Part shown: positions 32,901-43,400 of the stretch, in pieces | Position numbering within the stretch: position 1 is the first letter of the stretch | How the letters are laid out: each line of letters starts with the position of its first letter | The notes under the pieces: model-generated | Told to the model about the DNA's origin: nothing | Databases searched by the model: none | Seen by the model: only the letters and a program-made list of their open reading frames with translations | Assembly (NCBI GenBank): GCA_034429195.1 | Contig: DAOUGQ010000006.1 | Location: 95,436 to 159,435, forward strand | Source: UBA4782 sp034429195 | GTDB lineage: Bacteria > Chloroflexota > Anaerolineae > Anaerolineales > Anaerolineaceae | Length of the DNA: 64,000 nucleotides | Reading direction: 5' to 3' | Position numbers and translations under genes: made by a program

Positions 32901-34925
32901 ATGACAGAAGAACTCCTTTTACAAGAACTAAATAATCTGCGTGATCAGATCCATTATCATAACTACCGTTACCATGTACTGGATGCTCCTGTGATCAGTG
33001 ATGTGGAATATGACCGGATGATGATGCGATTGAGGGAGATCGAAGCTGAACACCCGGAGTGGATTACTCCTGATAGCCCAACTCAACGCATGAGTGGTCA
33101 GGTATCCGAAAAATTTGTTAAGGTTCGCCATCCAGGGCCAATTCTCAGCCTGGCTAACGCCTTTAACCTGGATGATGTGAGAGCCTGGTATGACCGAATT
33201 CTAAAATTGGATAGCCGGGTGGCTTCTTCTGGATTTGTGCTCGAACCGAAAATTGATGGATTATCAGTGGTATTACATTATAGAAACGGAACTCTAGAAT
33301 TAGGTGCCACCCGAGGTGATGGAGAAATTGGTGAAGATATCACCGCCAATATGCGCACAGTGAAAAGTATTCCCCTGCATATTCCTGTTGGAAAAAAGTC
33401 AGGAGTAGCACCAGGATACATCGCAGTAAGAGGGGAAGCATTTATCAACATTCGTGATTTTGAAATATTAAACCAAAGGCTTGAAGAAGCAGGGGAAAAG
33501 ACTTATCTCAACCCGCGCAATACCGCAGCAGGTTCTCTACGTCAGCTAGACTCTGGGATTACAGCACAACGTCCGTTAACAATGTTGATTTACCAGATCG
33601 TAGCCATCGAAGGACAAGAATTACCTGTTACACAATGGGATACGCTGCAATATTTACGAGATATGGGTTTTCCCGTCACTCCTGATGCAGAACAATGTCG
33701 AGATCTGGAATCAATGCTGACAGCCTGTGAGCGTTGGCTTCAAAGCCGTGATAGATTTCCATTCGAGGTGGATGGGGTGGTCATCAAGCTGAATGATCTG
33801 CGATTGGCTACTGACCTGGGAATCGTAGGAAAGGATCCTCGAGGAGCTTTAGCGTTGAAATTCCCTGCAAGAGAAGTAACCACCCGATTGAATGATATTG
33901 GAGTGAATGTGGGACGAACAGGTGTTCTGACCCCTTATGCGATCATGGAACCGGTTGAAGTAGGTGGAGTGATTGTTAAACAGGCAACTTTGCATAATTT
34001 TGACTATATCAACGAGAAGGATATTCGTATAGGTGATCGTATCCTTTTAAAACGGGCGGGAGATGTGATTCCGTATGTAATTGGACCAGTAATGGATGCT
34101 CGTACTGGTTCTGAACAGGTGTATGTACCACCAAAAAACTGCCCGGCTTGTGGTCAGGTAGTAGAGCATTATGAAGGCGAAGTGGCATGGTATTGTGTCA
34201 ATTCTGCCTGTCCGGCTCAATTGATAAGGAATATTGAGCATTTTGTCTCGCGCGGTGCGATGGATATTGTCGGACTGGGGATACGTATTGTTGAGCAATT
34301 GGTGGAAGCAGGTCTTGTGAAAGATGTAGCAGACCTGTACCGACTGCAGGCGATCAACCTGTATGGGCTGGAGGGTTTTGCACAGAAGAAGGTTGAAAAT
34401 TTATTAGCTGCTATTGACGAATCACGCAATAGACCTCTGGAACGCCTTATCAATGCTTTGGGAATCCGTGGAGTAGGTGAGGTGATGGCAGGTGATCTCG
34501 CGCGTGAATTCATGGATTTAGATCACCTGGCGAAAGCCACACCTTTGGAATTACAGAATATCGAAGGAGTGGGGCCAAACATCGCTATGGCAATTGTGGA
34601 TTGGTTTAGCCGCCCTGCCAATCAGAAAGTGTTGATGAAACTTAAAGAAAGTGGTGTATGGCCTAAAAATGGTAGCACAAGAGTGAGTGGAGAAGGAAAA
34701 CTGACTGGTCTGGTGTTTGTGGTCACAGGTACACTTCCAGATTTCAGCAGAGATGGGATCAAGGAATGGATACAAGCGCGTGGTGGAAAAGTTACTGATA
34801 GCGTAAGCAAGAATACTTCGTACCTGGTAGCGGGAGAAAGCGCTGGATCTAAACTGGATAAAGCACGTGCATTGGGTGTGCCTGTTTTAAACCAGGCTGA
34901 ATTATTGAAGCTGGCAGGTGAATAA
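32901..34925 (+). CDS. ligA: NAD+-dependent DNA ligase LigA
   Basis: Seals nicks in replication and repair, using NAD+. 674 residues in the family's usual domain order: Ia domain with YHNYRYHVLD, adenylation domain with the active-site Lys in LEPKIDG (Lys 117), OB fold, a four-Cys zinc finger (CPACGQVVEHYEGEVAWYC ... CP, about residues 410-435), helix-hairpin-helix repeats (for example LQNIEGVGPNIAMAI) and a C-terminal BRCT domain (about 595-674). Ribosome-binding site AAGGAG lies 7 nt before ATG. The rlmI-like gene begins directly after the stop codon, so the two are coupled. Confidence 0.97.
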   Translation: MTEELLLQELNNLRDQIHYHNYRYHVLDAPVISDVEYDRMMMRLREIEAEHPEWITPDSPTQRMSGQVSEKFVKVRHPGPILSLANAFNLDDVRAWYDRILKLDSRVASSGFVLEPKIDGLSVVLHYRNGTLELGATRGDGEIGEDITANMRTVKSIPLHIPVGKKSGVAPGYIAVRGEAFINIRDFEILNQRLEEAGEKTYLNPRNTAAGSLRQLDSGITAQRPLTMLIYQIVAIEGQELPVTQWDTLQYLRDMGFPVTPDAEQCRDLESMLTACERWLQSRDRFPFEVDGVVIKLNDLRLATDLGIVGKDPRGALALKFPAREVTTRLNDIGVNVGRTGVLTPYAIMEPVEVGGVIVKQATLHNFDYINEKDIRIGDRILLKRAGDVIPYVIGPVMDARTGSEQVYVPPKNCPACGQVVEHYEGEVAWYCVNSACPAQLIRNIEHFVSRGAMDIVGLGIRIVEQLVEAGLVKDVADLYRLQAINLYGLEGFAQKKVENLLAAIDESRNRPLERLINALGIRGVGEVMAGDLAREFMDLDHLAKATPLELQNIEGVGPNIAMAIVDWFSRPANQKVLMKLKESGVWPKNGSTRVSGEGKLTGLVFVVTGTLPDFSRDGIKEWIQARGGKVTDSVSKNTSYLVAGESAGSKLDKARALGVPVLNQAELLKLAGE

Positions 34926-36122
34926 ATGACTGAACCAACATTGATCCTGAAACCAGGGCGAGAAAAATCTGCTTTGCTGCAACACCCCTGGATTTTCTCG
35001 GGCGCAGTCGCTACCGTTTCTGGTGACCCTCAAAATGGACAAACGGTACAGGTTCTCAGTTCGAAAAAAGAACCATTAGGGTATGCTGCCTGGTCAGCCC
35101 ATTCAAGTATTGCTGCCCGTTTCTGGAATTGGGATATTGCAAATCCGATCGATGAAAATTACTTAGAAAAAAGGATTATGAATGCCTGGAAAGCACGGAC
35201 GGATTTGCATAATAATCCAGATACGACAGCTTACCGGATCATCCATGCTGAATCAGATGATTTTCCCGGTTTGATTGTGGATAGGTACAACGATTGGCTT
35301 GTGGTACAGATACTATCATCAGGTGCAGAATACTGGAAGGATACGATCGTAACCCTGCTAAAAAAAGTTACCGGAATAGATAAGATTTATGAGCGTTCAG
35401 ATGTTGAGGTGCGCTCTTTGGAAGGTTTACCTGAGAGGGTAGGTTCTTTGTCAGGAGGGGTGCCGCAGGATTTAATCACCATTCATGAGAACGGTTTGCT
35501 CTATCGGGTGGATATTGTTCATGGGCATAAGACCGGTTTTTACCTGGATCAACGCAACAATCGAACACGCATCAAAACGTTAGCTAAAGGGAAACGAATA
35601 CTGAATTGTTTTTGTTATACCGGTGGATTTACTCTTTCGGCAGCAGCCGGTGGCGCGATAGAGATCACTTCGGTCGACAGCTCTGCTGAGGTTCTTTTAC
35701 TAGGCGAACAGAATATGAAGTTAAATGGATTGGCGACACCCAATGAATGGGTGGAAGGGGATGTTTTCCAGATACTACGTAAATATCGTGATCAAGCCCA
35801 ACAATTTGATATGATCGTATTGGATCCGCCAAAATTTGCGCCTACGGCTGCTCAGGTAGAACATGCTGCCAGAGGGTATAAAGATATCAATCTGCTGGCA
35901 TTTAAATTACTTGTGCCAGGGGGATTGCTAATGACTTATTCTTGTTCGGGAGGAGTGAGTAGTGATCTTTTCCGAAAAATTGTAGCAGGGGCTGCACTGG
36001 ATGCGGGAGTACATGCGGTTGTACTCGAACGACTTTCACAGGGTGAAGATCATCCAGTTGCACTGAATTTCCCTGAAGGAGAGTATCTAAAGGGATTGGT
36101 GGTTAGAAAAGAAGAGATTTGA
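34926..36122 (+). CDS. rlmI: RlmI-like class I rRNA methyltransferase
   Basis: 398 residues. An N-terminal PUA domain (about 5-80, HPWIFSGAV) is followed by an intermediate domain with RIIHAESDDFPGLIVDRY, then the SAM fold with VLNCFCYTGGFTLSAA-type motif I (here NCFCYTGGFTL). DMIVLDPPKF is motif IV, and MTYSCSGG holds a Cys typical of m5C enzymes. In E. coli, RlmI makes m5C1962 of 23S rRNA; YccW/RlmK relatives share the fold. The stop of ligA lies right before the ATG, and AGGTGA of the ligA end serves as ribosome-binding site. Confidence 0.85.
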   Translation: MTEPTLILKPGREKSALLQHPWIFSGAVATVSGDPQNGQTVQVLSSKKEPLGYAAWSAHSSIAARFWNWDIANPIDENYLEKRIMNAWKARTDLHNNPDTTAYRIIHAESDDFPGLIVDRYNDWLVVQILSSGAEYWKDTIVTLLKKVTGIDKIYERSDVEVRSLEGLPERVGSLSGGVPQDLITIHENGLLYRVDIVHGHKTGFYLDQRNNRTRIKTLAKGKRILNCFCYTGGFTLSAAAGGAIEITSVDSSAEVLLLGEQNMKLNGLATPNEWVEGDVFQILRKYRDQAQQFDMIVLDPPKFAPTAAQVEHAARGYKDINLLAFKLLVPGGLLMTYSCSGGVSSDLFRKIVAGAALDAGVHAVVLERLSQGEDHPVALNFPEGEYLKGLVVRKEEI

Positions 36123-36175
36123 ATTTCAACTGATGTCACCAAAAAGGGAGATTTTAAATAGCTTTTACGAATAAA

Positions 36176-36211
36176 GGAATGGTGCGGTTAACAAAAAAAC
36201 CGCACCATTCC
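36176..36211. terminator. Bidirectional terminator between rlmI and NSS transporter
   Basis: A 14-bp perfect stem (GGAATGGTGCGGTT 36176-36189 and AACCGCACCATTCC 36198-36211) with an 8-nt loop lies between convergent genes. The sequence after it is T-rich on the minus strand (TTTATTCG) and TA-rich on the plus strand. Confidence 0.8.
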
Positions 36212-36218
36212 TATTAAA

Positions 36219-37631
36219 TTATTTCCCAAACACACCCAACCCGTTCAATAAAACAAGGAGTACAAGAACAGGTGAGACAAAACGGATCAGGAAGAACAAA
36301 ACGCTGACAAACTTCTCGTTATGTAATTCTCCATTATTGGTCAGTGCTGCAAAGAAATTCTTCTTGCCCCATACCCAACCTACAAAAATACAGATGAAGA
36401 ATCCACCTAACGGCAAAAAGATGTTAGACGTTGTAAAGTCGAACAGGTCAAAGAAGGTCAATCCAAAGATCTTTACATTTGCCAGGAGACTGTTCGACAA
36501 TGCAGCCAGTGATCCAACCAGGATCAGGGTAAAGGATGCCAGAGCCGTACTGAGTTTCCGCGATAGATTAAATTTTTCATTAACTAGTGAAATTGGTACT
36601 TCAAGGAGGGAAACCTGAGCGCCAATAGATGCGATGAAGGTAAGGATGAAGAATATCACCATAAAGATATTACCAGCAGGCATCGAGGCGAATACTGAAG
36701 GGATAGTTAAGAATACCAGCGACGGGCCAGCATTTGGCTGAAAGCCATACGCAAATACTGCTGGGAATATGGCGATCCCAGCCAATAAGGCGATGGACAT
36801 ATCAGCCAAAGCCACACGGACCGCTGTCGTTGGGATGTTTTGATCAGAACGGAAATAAGACCCATATGTGATCATCGTGCCCATCCCAATGGAAAGTTTA
36901 AAGAATGCCAGACCAACTCCTGCTAATAGTGTTGAAGCAGTAATTTTGCTGAAATCAGGCTTGAAGAGGAACTCGAGCCCTGCAGAAGCGCCTGGAAGGG
37001 TCAAGCTGCGGATAGCAACTACCACCAGTAAAATAGCCAATAATGGGATCAACCTCTTAGTTACCCGTTCAATTCCTTTAGATACTCCAAACATCAAGAT
37101 ACCACCAACGATCAAGAGATCGATCACCTGCCAGGCAACTGATAACCCTGGATTAGTTACGAGTGAATTGAAAGCTTCTGTGGTGACATTAGAGTCGGTG
37201 GATAAAATTGAGGCTGAAAACGCTTTAAAAACATAGGCAAGCACCCAACCAGCCACTTCTGTGTAAAACGCCATAATGAAGAATGCTGCCAAAAACCCCA
37301 ATGCTCCAATCAACCACCAGGGCACTTTGTTTGGTGAAACTTTCCTCATTGAATCGATCGCATTTGCGCGTGCAGAACGACCGATAGCATGTTCACTGAC
37401 TAAAACTGGAATGCCAATAAGCAGAACACTAATCATATAAATAATAATAAAGACAGCGCCACCACCTGTTCCAGTTAAATAAGGGAACTTCCAGATATTA
37501 CCCAGACCAACTGCAGAGCCCAGGGTTGCCAGTAGAACACCCAGACGGGTTGAAAATCCATCCCGTACTTTAAAATTGGTTTTGCCACTACTAGCTTCTA
37601 CTAATTTTCCATCTGTACTACTTGCTTCCAT
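36219..37631 (-). CDS. Sodium-dependent transporter, NSS/SNF family
   Basis: LeuT-fold Na+-coupled symporter of the neurotransmitter:sodium symporter family. The N-terminal signature GSAVGLGNIWKFPYLTGTGGG (TM1, unwound region with the substrate/Na+ site) is intact, and about 11-12 transmembrane helices follow over 470 residues. Bacterial members move amino acids such as Leu, Ala, Met, Tyr or Trp. It starts with a normal ribosome-binding site region (AAAGGATGA). Its 170-nt leader contains a small ORF rich in Ile, Tyr, Trp, His and Leu codons followed by a terminator hairpin, pointing to amino-acid-responsive attenuation. The leader composition suggests an aromatic or branched-chain amino acid substrate; that is inference. 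Confidence 0.92.
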   Translation of the reverse strand: MEASSTDGKLVEASSGKTNFKVRDGFSTRLGVLLATLGSAVGLGNIWKFPYLTGTGGGAVFIIIYMISVLLIGIPVLVSEHAIGRSARANAIDSMRKVSPNKVPWWLIGALGFLAAFFIMAFYTEVAGWVLAYVFKAFSASILSTDSNVTTEAFNSLVTNPGLSVAWQVIDLLIVGGILMFGVSKGIERVTKRLIPLLAILLVVVAIRSLTLPGASAGLEFLFKPDFSKITASTLLAGVGLAFFKLSIGMGTMITYGSYFRSDQNIPTTAVRVALADMSIALLAGIAIFPAVFAYGFQPNAGPSLVFLTIPSVFASMPAGNIFMVIFFILTFIASIGAQVSLLEVPISLVNEKFNLSRKLSTALASFTLILVGSLAALSNSLLANVKIFGLTFFDLFDFTTSNIFLPLGGFFICIFVGWVWGKKNFFAALTNNGELHNEKFVSVLFFLIRFVSPVLVLLVLLNGLGVFGK

Positions 37632-37653
37632 ATCTCATCCTTTTGTTGATTTG

Positions 37654-37690
37654 ATAAAAAACTCTCCGTCAGGTTGGCGGAGAGTTTTTC
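37654..37690 (-). terminator. Leader terminator (attenuator) of NSS transporter gene
   Basis: On the minus strand ACTCTCCG (37685-37678), a 9-nt loop and CGGAGAGT (37668-37661) are followed by TTTTTAT. It lies between the promoter and the start codon, so readthrough must be regulated. CCGCCA at the left arm/loop edge can pair with TGGCGG at 37740-37735, giving an alternative antiterminator. Confidence 0.6.
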
Positions 37691-37726
37691 TTGTAAGTGG
37701 ATTGGTTCAGGAATTTCCAGGTACCA

Positions 37727-37795
37727 TTAATCTGCCGCCAGGGGGTGTTGGGGAAGATAAATAAGGTGCCAGTAAATAATAATGGTGCTGAACAT
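37727..37795 (-). CDS. Candidate 22-aa leader peptide of NSS transporter
   Basis: ATG at 37795 to TAA at 37729-37727, encoding 22 residues that include IIIYWHLIYL, that is, a run of branched and aromatic amino acids. The last codons (CTG GCG GCA) contain TGGCGG, which is complementary to the terminator's CCGCCA. Stalling at the Ile/Tyr/Trp/Leu codons could therefore free the antiterminator. The ATG is only about 10 nt past a TTGACA-17-TATAAA promoter, so the leader would be nearly leaderless; no Shine-Dalgarno is present. Not verified by conservation. Confidence 0.4.
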   Translation of the reverse strand: MFSTIIIYWHLIYLPQHPLAAD

Positions 37796-37805
37796 ATTGG
37801 GCGCA

Positions 37806-37834
37806 TTTATACTCCCCTGATAGTGATATGTCAA
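37806..37834 (-). promoter_or_regulatory. Promoter of NSS transporter leader
   Basis: On the minus strand TTGACA (37834-37829), exactly 17 bp, then TATAAA (37811-37806). This is a near-consensus sigma-A promoter. The rest of the 37632-37984 intergenic region holds the attenuator leader and the short divergent promoter region of the next gene, where TAGAAT lies at 37955-37960. Confidence 0.75.
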
Positions 37835-37984
37835 GAGAATTTATTGGATTATCCTGCTATCTGGGACAAATCCAGTTTGCATTTATGTAAGCAATTGGAT
37901 AATTGCCCTAATCCATATTCTGTCTATTGCAAGGGGATAGGTGTAAAATCTGGTAGAATCGCGCATACATAGGTGAAAAGCTCA

Positions 37985-39472
37985 ATGAGAAAATCTTCGT
38001 CATTTTCCATTTTACGTTGGATGGCTCTGGCTCTTATCTTTTTGGGAGTGATTCTACTGGTAATTCAACTGGTCAGTTACAGCCGTTTCCGGGAGTGCTT
38101 TCCATCAGGATTAGAAATTGGGGGTGTACCTGTCGGTGGATTAACCCAACAACAGGCTTCCGATCGCATTAATCAAGCATATGGTATCCCGATAGAGATT
38201 CACTATAATGGGGCAATTATTCAGATCAAACCTAATATGGTTGGTTTTCAAATGAATATTCCTGGAATGTTGACCGCTGCTGACTTGCAGCGTGTTAACC
38301 AACCATTCTGGTCTGGATTTTGGGATTATTTGTGGGATAGACTACCTGAACCTACTGATGTGCCACTTTTGGCAGCAGTCAATGAGGATCAATTACGTGC
38401 CTATTTGCGAGATGAAGTAGCTACACGATATGATGTTCCTCCTACGGCTGCTGTTCCGATCCCGGGTTCTTCTTCTTTTGAGCCTGGTCAGCCCGGAACG
38501 GTATTAGATATTGACCGATCTATTCCCTTAATCGAAGATGCACTAAAATCACCCAATTCGCGTATTGTGACATTAACCTATAAACAAGTGAGCGCTCCCC
38601 GTCCCACAATGGAGAATTTAAAGATTTTACTCGAGCAGATCATCGATACCGCTGGTTATGATGGCTTGACAGAAATTTACTTGCTAGATCTTTCAAACGA
38701 TCAAGAATTATATTTCGGGTATGAAAATGGCCAAGAAACAACACCTGGTGTAGCTTTTACAGCTGCCAGTACTGTCAAAATTCCAATCATGGTTTCAGTG
38801 TATAAGCGAGTATCTGAACCAATTCCGCAAGATGTTGCCGATCTTCTTGAATTAATGATTGTTCGCTCCTACAATGATCCGGCAGATCAATTGATGCAGA
38901 CCGTCATGGATTACAATCTTGGTCCGTTGCAAGTAACTGAAGATATGCAAGAGATCGGACTGCAATCTACTTTTATGGCTGGGTATTTTTATGATGGAGC
39001 TCCTTTACTTCAAAGGATCGTCACACCTGCAAATTCTCGCACTGATTACACAACAGAACCAGATGTATATAACCAAACAACCGCATTAGATATGGGGATG
39101 CTATTAGAGGATATTTACCAATGTGCAGAATTGGGTGGAGGAACCTTGATTGCTGCCTATGATGGAGCTATCACGCAAGGTGAATGCCGCGCAATGATAG
39201 AAACTATGAACCGAGACCGCATTGGTGTATTACTTCAGGCAGGTCTCCCCGATGGAACGAAATTCGCACATAAACATGGTTGGACAAGCCCTCCACCTGA
39301 TTATGTGATCAAGCAGGTTGCAGATGTGGGAATCGTGTATTCTCCAGGTGGAAATTATGTATTGGCTGTTTTTCAATACCACCCAGTTCAAATATTGTTT
39401 GACCCAGATAACCTGATGCTGGCAGATATCAGCCGGGCGATTTATAACTATTTCAACATTTCCAATGAATAA
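37985..39472 (+). CDS. Membrane-anchored serine hydrolase, class A beta-lactamase fold
   Basis: 495 residues. An N-terminal signal anchor (about 12-34) is followed by a YkuD/VanW-associated peptidoglycan-binding-like domain (LEIGGVPVGGLTQQQASDRI), then a penicillin-recognising fold. S262-T-V-K265 is the SxxK motif, SYND (295-298) replaces the SDN motif, and KHG (430-432) replaces KTG. These are all variants, so the enzyme may be a carboxypeptidase/esterase or a divergent beta-lactamase rather than a true resistance enzyme. ATG 37985 has AGGTGA 8 nt upstream; an in-frame GTG at 37973 is the alternative. Confidence 0.8.
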   Translation: MRKSSSFSILRWMALALIFLGVILLVIQLVSYSRFRECFPSGLEIGGVPVGGLTQQQASDRINQAYGIPIEIHYNGAIIQIKPNMVGFQMNIPGMLTAADLQRVNQPFWSGFWDYLWDRLPEPTDVPLLAAVNEDQLRAYLRDEVATRYDVPPTAAVPIPGSSSFEPGQPGTVLDIDRSIPLIEDALKSPNSRIVTLTYKQVSAPRPTMENLKILLEQIIDTAGYDGLTEIYLLDLSNDQELYFGYENGQETTPGVAFTAASTVKIPIMVSVYKRVSEPIPQDVADLLELMIVRSYNDPADQLMQTVMDYNLGPLQVTEDMQEIGLQSTFMAGYFYDGAPLLQRIVTPANSRTDYTTEPDVYNQTTALDMGMLLEDIYQCAELGGGTLIAAYDGAITQGECRAMIETMNRDRIGVLLQAGLPDGTKFAHKHGWTSPPPDYVIKQVADVGIVYSPGGNYVLAVFQYHPVQILFDPDNLMLADISRAIYNYFNISNE

Positions 39473-39696
39473 ATCCGAACCGATAATGAACCCTAGGGTA
39501 AGCCGTATTTCTTAAGCAGGCTAGAAATTGATCTATCTAATTAAGTCGTATGAAAACAAGTACAATAAACAGGGCATTGAAGAACCTGCCAGAAAGACCC
39601 CTGTGGTATAAAAGATAATAGCCAGGGGGGATGTTATTATGTATAGGATGAATCATTGCTTAAAGTATAATTGGGAAATGTAAGTAAGAATTCTTT

Positions 39697-39716
39697 GTAG
39701 AGAAAATGTTCTCTAC
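39697..39716 (+). promoter_or_regulatory. 5'-UTR hairpin before NBR1-like lipoprotein
   Basis: Perfect 8-bp inverted repeat GTAGAGAA / TTCTCTAC with a 4-nt loop, 10-20 nt before the GGAGG ribosome-binding site. A TATAAT at 39666-39671 lies just upstream. It may stabilise the 5' end or act as an operator. The rest of 39473-39735 contains no supportable gene. Confidence 0.35.
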
Positions 39717-39735
39717 CTGTACGTGGAGGTTGATC

Positions 39736-40425
39736 ATGAAAATTAAAAAACCATTCTTTGGTTTATTATTACTGATAGTCGTTGTAAGTTTGCTGGCAAG
39801 CTGCAGTCTTGGAACTGCTAAAACAACTGAAGATCCCATGCTGATCTATACTCAGGCACAACAAACAGTAGCCGCACAATTGACTGGAACAGCAGCCATG
39901 ATGCCTACTGTAACAGAAACACCACTGCCTACCAATACCCCTGAACCAACCGCCACAGAAACTTTGGTACCACCGTCACCAACGTTACCTGTATTAACTA
40001 CTACGAGCGGATCAGGTGCACCAACTGCAGCCATTACCGCCACAACCGGAGCAGTCTATCCCACCAGTACACAAATTTCTCAAAAAACTGGGGATTCTGC
40101 AGCTTATGGTACACAATCTCCTGCAGATAACAGTACTTTTGGCAGAGATGAAGAATTCACTTTAGTTATCAACATGATCAATAATGGAACCACAACCTGG
40201 ACTTCAGATTATAAGATGGTCTTTCAGAGTGGGACGCCCTTATCTGCTATTTCACAAATTCCATGTAGCCGTGACACCACAAAACCGATGGAAACTTGCG
40301 ATTTTTATATAGCTGCCAAAACCCCGCTTGATCCAGGAAAATATATCTCTCGTTTCTGGTTATACAACGCCCAGGGAGCGAAAATACCCGGCGGCGAGGT
40401 GTATTTTACTTTTATAGTTCAATAA
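39736..40425 (+). CDS. Lipoprotein with NBR1-like Ig domain
   Basis: 229 residues. The N-terminus has a signal peptide ending in a lipobox (LLASC), followed by a long Thr-Pro-rich linker (about 55-115). A C-terminal domain carries the pattern INNGTTTWTSDYKMVF, like the Ig-like domain of NBR1 (four-tryptophan type). In Chloroflexota this domain is common in exported proteins. ATG 39736 is chosen, with GGAGG 6 nt upstream; an earlier ATG at 39706 would overlap the leader hairpin. It ends 21 bp before the large Agl23-like gene, so the two are probably co-transcribed. Confidence 0.8.
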   Translation: MKIKKPFFGLLLLIVVVSLLASCSLGTAKTTEDPMLIYTQAQQTVAAQLTGTAAMMPTVTETPLPTNTPEPTATETLVPPSPTLPVLTTTSGSGAPTAAITATTGAVYPTSTQISQKTGDSAAYGTQSPADNSTFGRDEEFTLVINMINNGTTTWTSDYKMVFQSGTPLSAISQIPCSRDTTKPMETCDFYIAAKTPLDPGKYISRFWLYNAQGAKIPGGEVYFTFIVQ

Positions 40426-40446
40426 GCCAGGTGTCAATTTTTTGCT

Positions 40447-43400
40447 ATGGAAAATAAAACCCCAACACATGAAAGCTGGCTGGACCGTTCTTTATCCTCC
40501 TTGCTCCCTCGCTGGAATGTAAGAACGCTAATCATTGTTATCATCCTGGTTCTCGCTGTAATCAGCCGTTTTGCCATGCTGGGTGCACGTACGATGAGCC
40601 ATGATGAGGTCAATCATGTAGTCCCATCCTATGACCTGTCTCAAGGAAAAGGGTACCGACATGACCCAATCACGCATGGGCCATTTCAATTCCACATTGT
40701 TGCATTAACCTATTTTCTTTTTGGAGATAGTGATTTCACATCACGTGTTCCTGCTGCTATTTTCAGCGTGGCTGCAATTGCTTTTGTTATGATCGGGTTT
40801 CGCAAATACCTGGGCAATACTGGCTCGTTAGTTGGTGGACTGTTATTTCTCATTTCTCCTTATATGCTGTTTTATGGTCGCTATACTCGTAATGAAGCAT
40901 TCATTGAATTATTTGGCGTGGTTTTATTATATGGAATACTTCGTTACCTGGATAAAGGTGATCATCTATCATTGTTTCTGGTTACAGGTGCTACTGTAAT
41001 GCACTTCGCTGTAAAGGAAACTGCATATATTTATACCGCTCAGGCTTTATTATTTATTGGGCTCCTTTTCCTCGAAGATATCACGCGCATTCGATGGAAC
41101 AGCAGTAAAAAGAAGAATCTCTTTATTACTCTTATGCTGGCAGCATTGATCTGTCTGATTGCTGCGCTTGGTTTTGCTGTTGCAAATGCAAGTTCTTCTG
41201 AGAAGTCTGCTGCAGTAGTAGAAACCACAGTACCTACATTTAACTTTATCGCTTCAGGCGAGATCATTGCACTGGCTCTGGTAGTTATGTTGGGTATTCT
41301 TGCAATGGTGATCCTGGTTCGAAGCCTGGGATGGAAGACAATCCGTTCTATGCGATCTTTCGATCTACTGGTCTTATTAGGTACATTAGTTCTTCCATTG
41401 CTCAGCGCTTTCCCGATAAAGATCATGGGTTTTGATCCACTGGATTACCAAAGCCAGGGTCTGATCCGGTCTGGTATCGTAATTGCGATATTCTTTGCAC
41501 TTGCCATTGCTATTGGTTTATGGTGGAATCGGAATTTATGGATTGCCAACGCAAGCCTGTTCTATGGTGTGTTCACGATCCTTTACACCACATTATTTAC
41601 CAATGGAGTAGGTTTCTTTACTGGCCTGATCGGTTCACTGGGATACTGGCTGGAGCAGCAGGGGGTAAACCGTGGATCTCAGCCCTGGTATTACTATACA
41701 TTTGTCCAATTACCCATTTATGAGTTTCTCGCTGTTTCGGGAACGGTGTTGTCAGTATATTTTGGTATCCGGCATAAGAAATTCACTCAACTTCCCGATT
41801 TACAACCTGCTGACGTAGAACCAGAGAAACCTATATTGCTTGAAACTCAATCAGGAGATCAAATTGCGTCAACAGAAACAGTAACTGAAGAAGTGAGCCA
41901 GCCAGAAGAACCAAGAAGGATCCCGGTCTTATATCTATTGGTGTTCTGGTCAATAACCAGCCTGGCAGCATTCACTCTTGCCGGTGAAAAAATGCCCTGG
42001 TTAACGGTGCATATTGCTTTACCTATGTTATTGGCAGCCGGCTGGGGCTTGGGTTATCTGATCGATTCAACCCCCTGGAAGGATTTAAAAGGAAACCGGG
42101 CTATATTGAGTGTATTGATGGCGGTGCTTTTTATTATTAGCCTTTCTGGAACACTGGGCAGTCTCCTTGGTGATCAGCCACCTTTCGTTGGACAAAGCCT
42201 GACACAACTTGAAGCGACAGCAAATTTCCTCCTTTCTTTGCTTGGATTGGCGGGAAGTTCTGCTGGATTGGTTTATTTGCTTCGTAACTGGCATTGGAAT
42301 AATCTCTTCAGGTTGGTGGTGTTAGTTTTCTTTGTATTTTTAGCAGTACTAACCGGTAGGGCAGCTTATCGCGCGTCGTATATAAACTATGAATATGCAA
42401 CAGAATATCTGGTTTATGCTCACGCCGGTACAGGACCTAAGCAAATACTGGCTCAAATTGAGGAAATTTCACAGAGACTTACAGGTGGTCTTGACCTGAA
42501 AGTCGCATATGACAATGAATCGTTATACCCTTACTGGTGGTATTTACGCAGGTATCCAAACATTCAATATTTTGGTGAAACACCCACACGAGATCTAAAA
42601 GACGCGCCTATTATCCTGGTAGGAGCTGCAAATTATAGCAAATTAGATTCGATCGTCCGTGATCAATATGTATACTATGACTATACCCGTCTTTGGTGGC
42701 CAATGGAGGATTACTCCAACCTGAGTATACAAAAGGTGTGGGAAGATCTTAAGAATCCAGCCATGCGGGCAGCCATTTTCCAGATATGGTTGAACAGAAA
42801 TTACGAGCCTTATGCGAAATTGGAAGGAAGAAATAATCTGACTCTATCAACCTGGCAGCCTTCCAACCATATTCGGATGTATATTCGTAAAGATATTATT
42901 GCTCAGATATGGGATTATGGTGCTGCTCCTGTTACGTATACAGAGGTAGAAACCGACCCTTATGTGAACAGTATTGTACAAATGCAACCAGATTTTGTTT
43001 TGGATGGTGCTGTCACGGAAGCAGGCCCATTCAATGAGCCTCATGGCATTGCTTTTGCAAAAGATGGTACGCTTTACATCGCTGATACAAAAAATCATCG
43101 TATCCTGCACTTTGACGCTGAAGGAAATCTTTTGCAAAAATGGGGAAAACTATCCGAAACAGATGCTGCACCTGGAACCTTCAATGAACCATGGGGAATT
43201 GCGGTTGCTCCGGATGGCAGTGTGTTAGTAGCTGATACCTGGAATCATCGAATTCAACGGTTCACAGATAAAGGGAAGTATCTAAATTCTTGGGGTTACT
43301 TTGGACAGGAAGATAACCCTGATGCTTTTTGGGGGCCTCGCGACGTGGCGGTAGATGAAGATGGACATGTTTTTGTATCCGATACTGGAAATAAGCGGAT

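Noticed and set aside
37640..37800. T-box riboswitch upstream of the NSS transporter (TGGTACC present in the leader)
   Set aside because: Only the short TGGTACC string resembles the T-box bulge; no T-box core (AGGGTGGNACCGCG) or stem I is visible, and the terminator arm does not overlap it.
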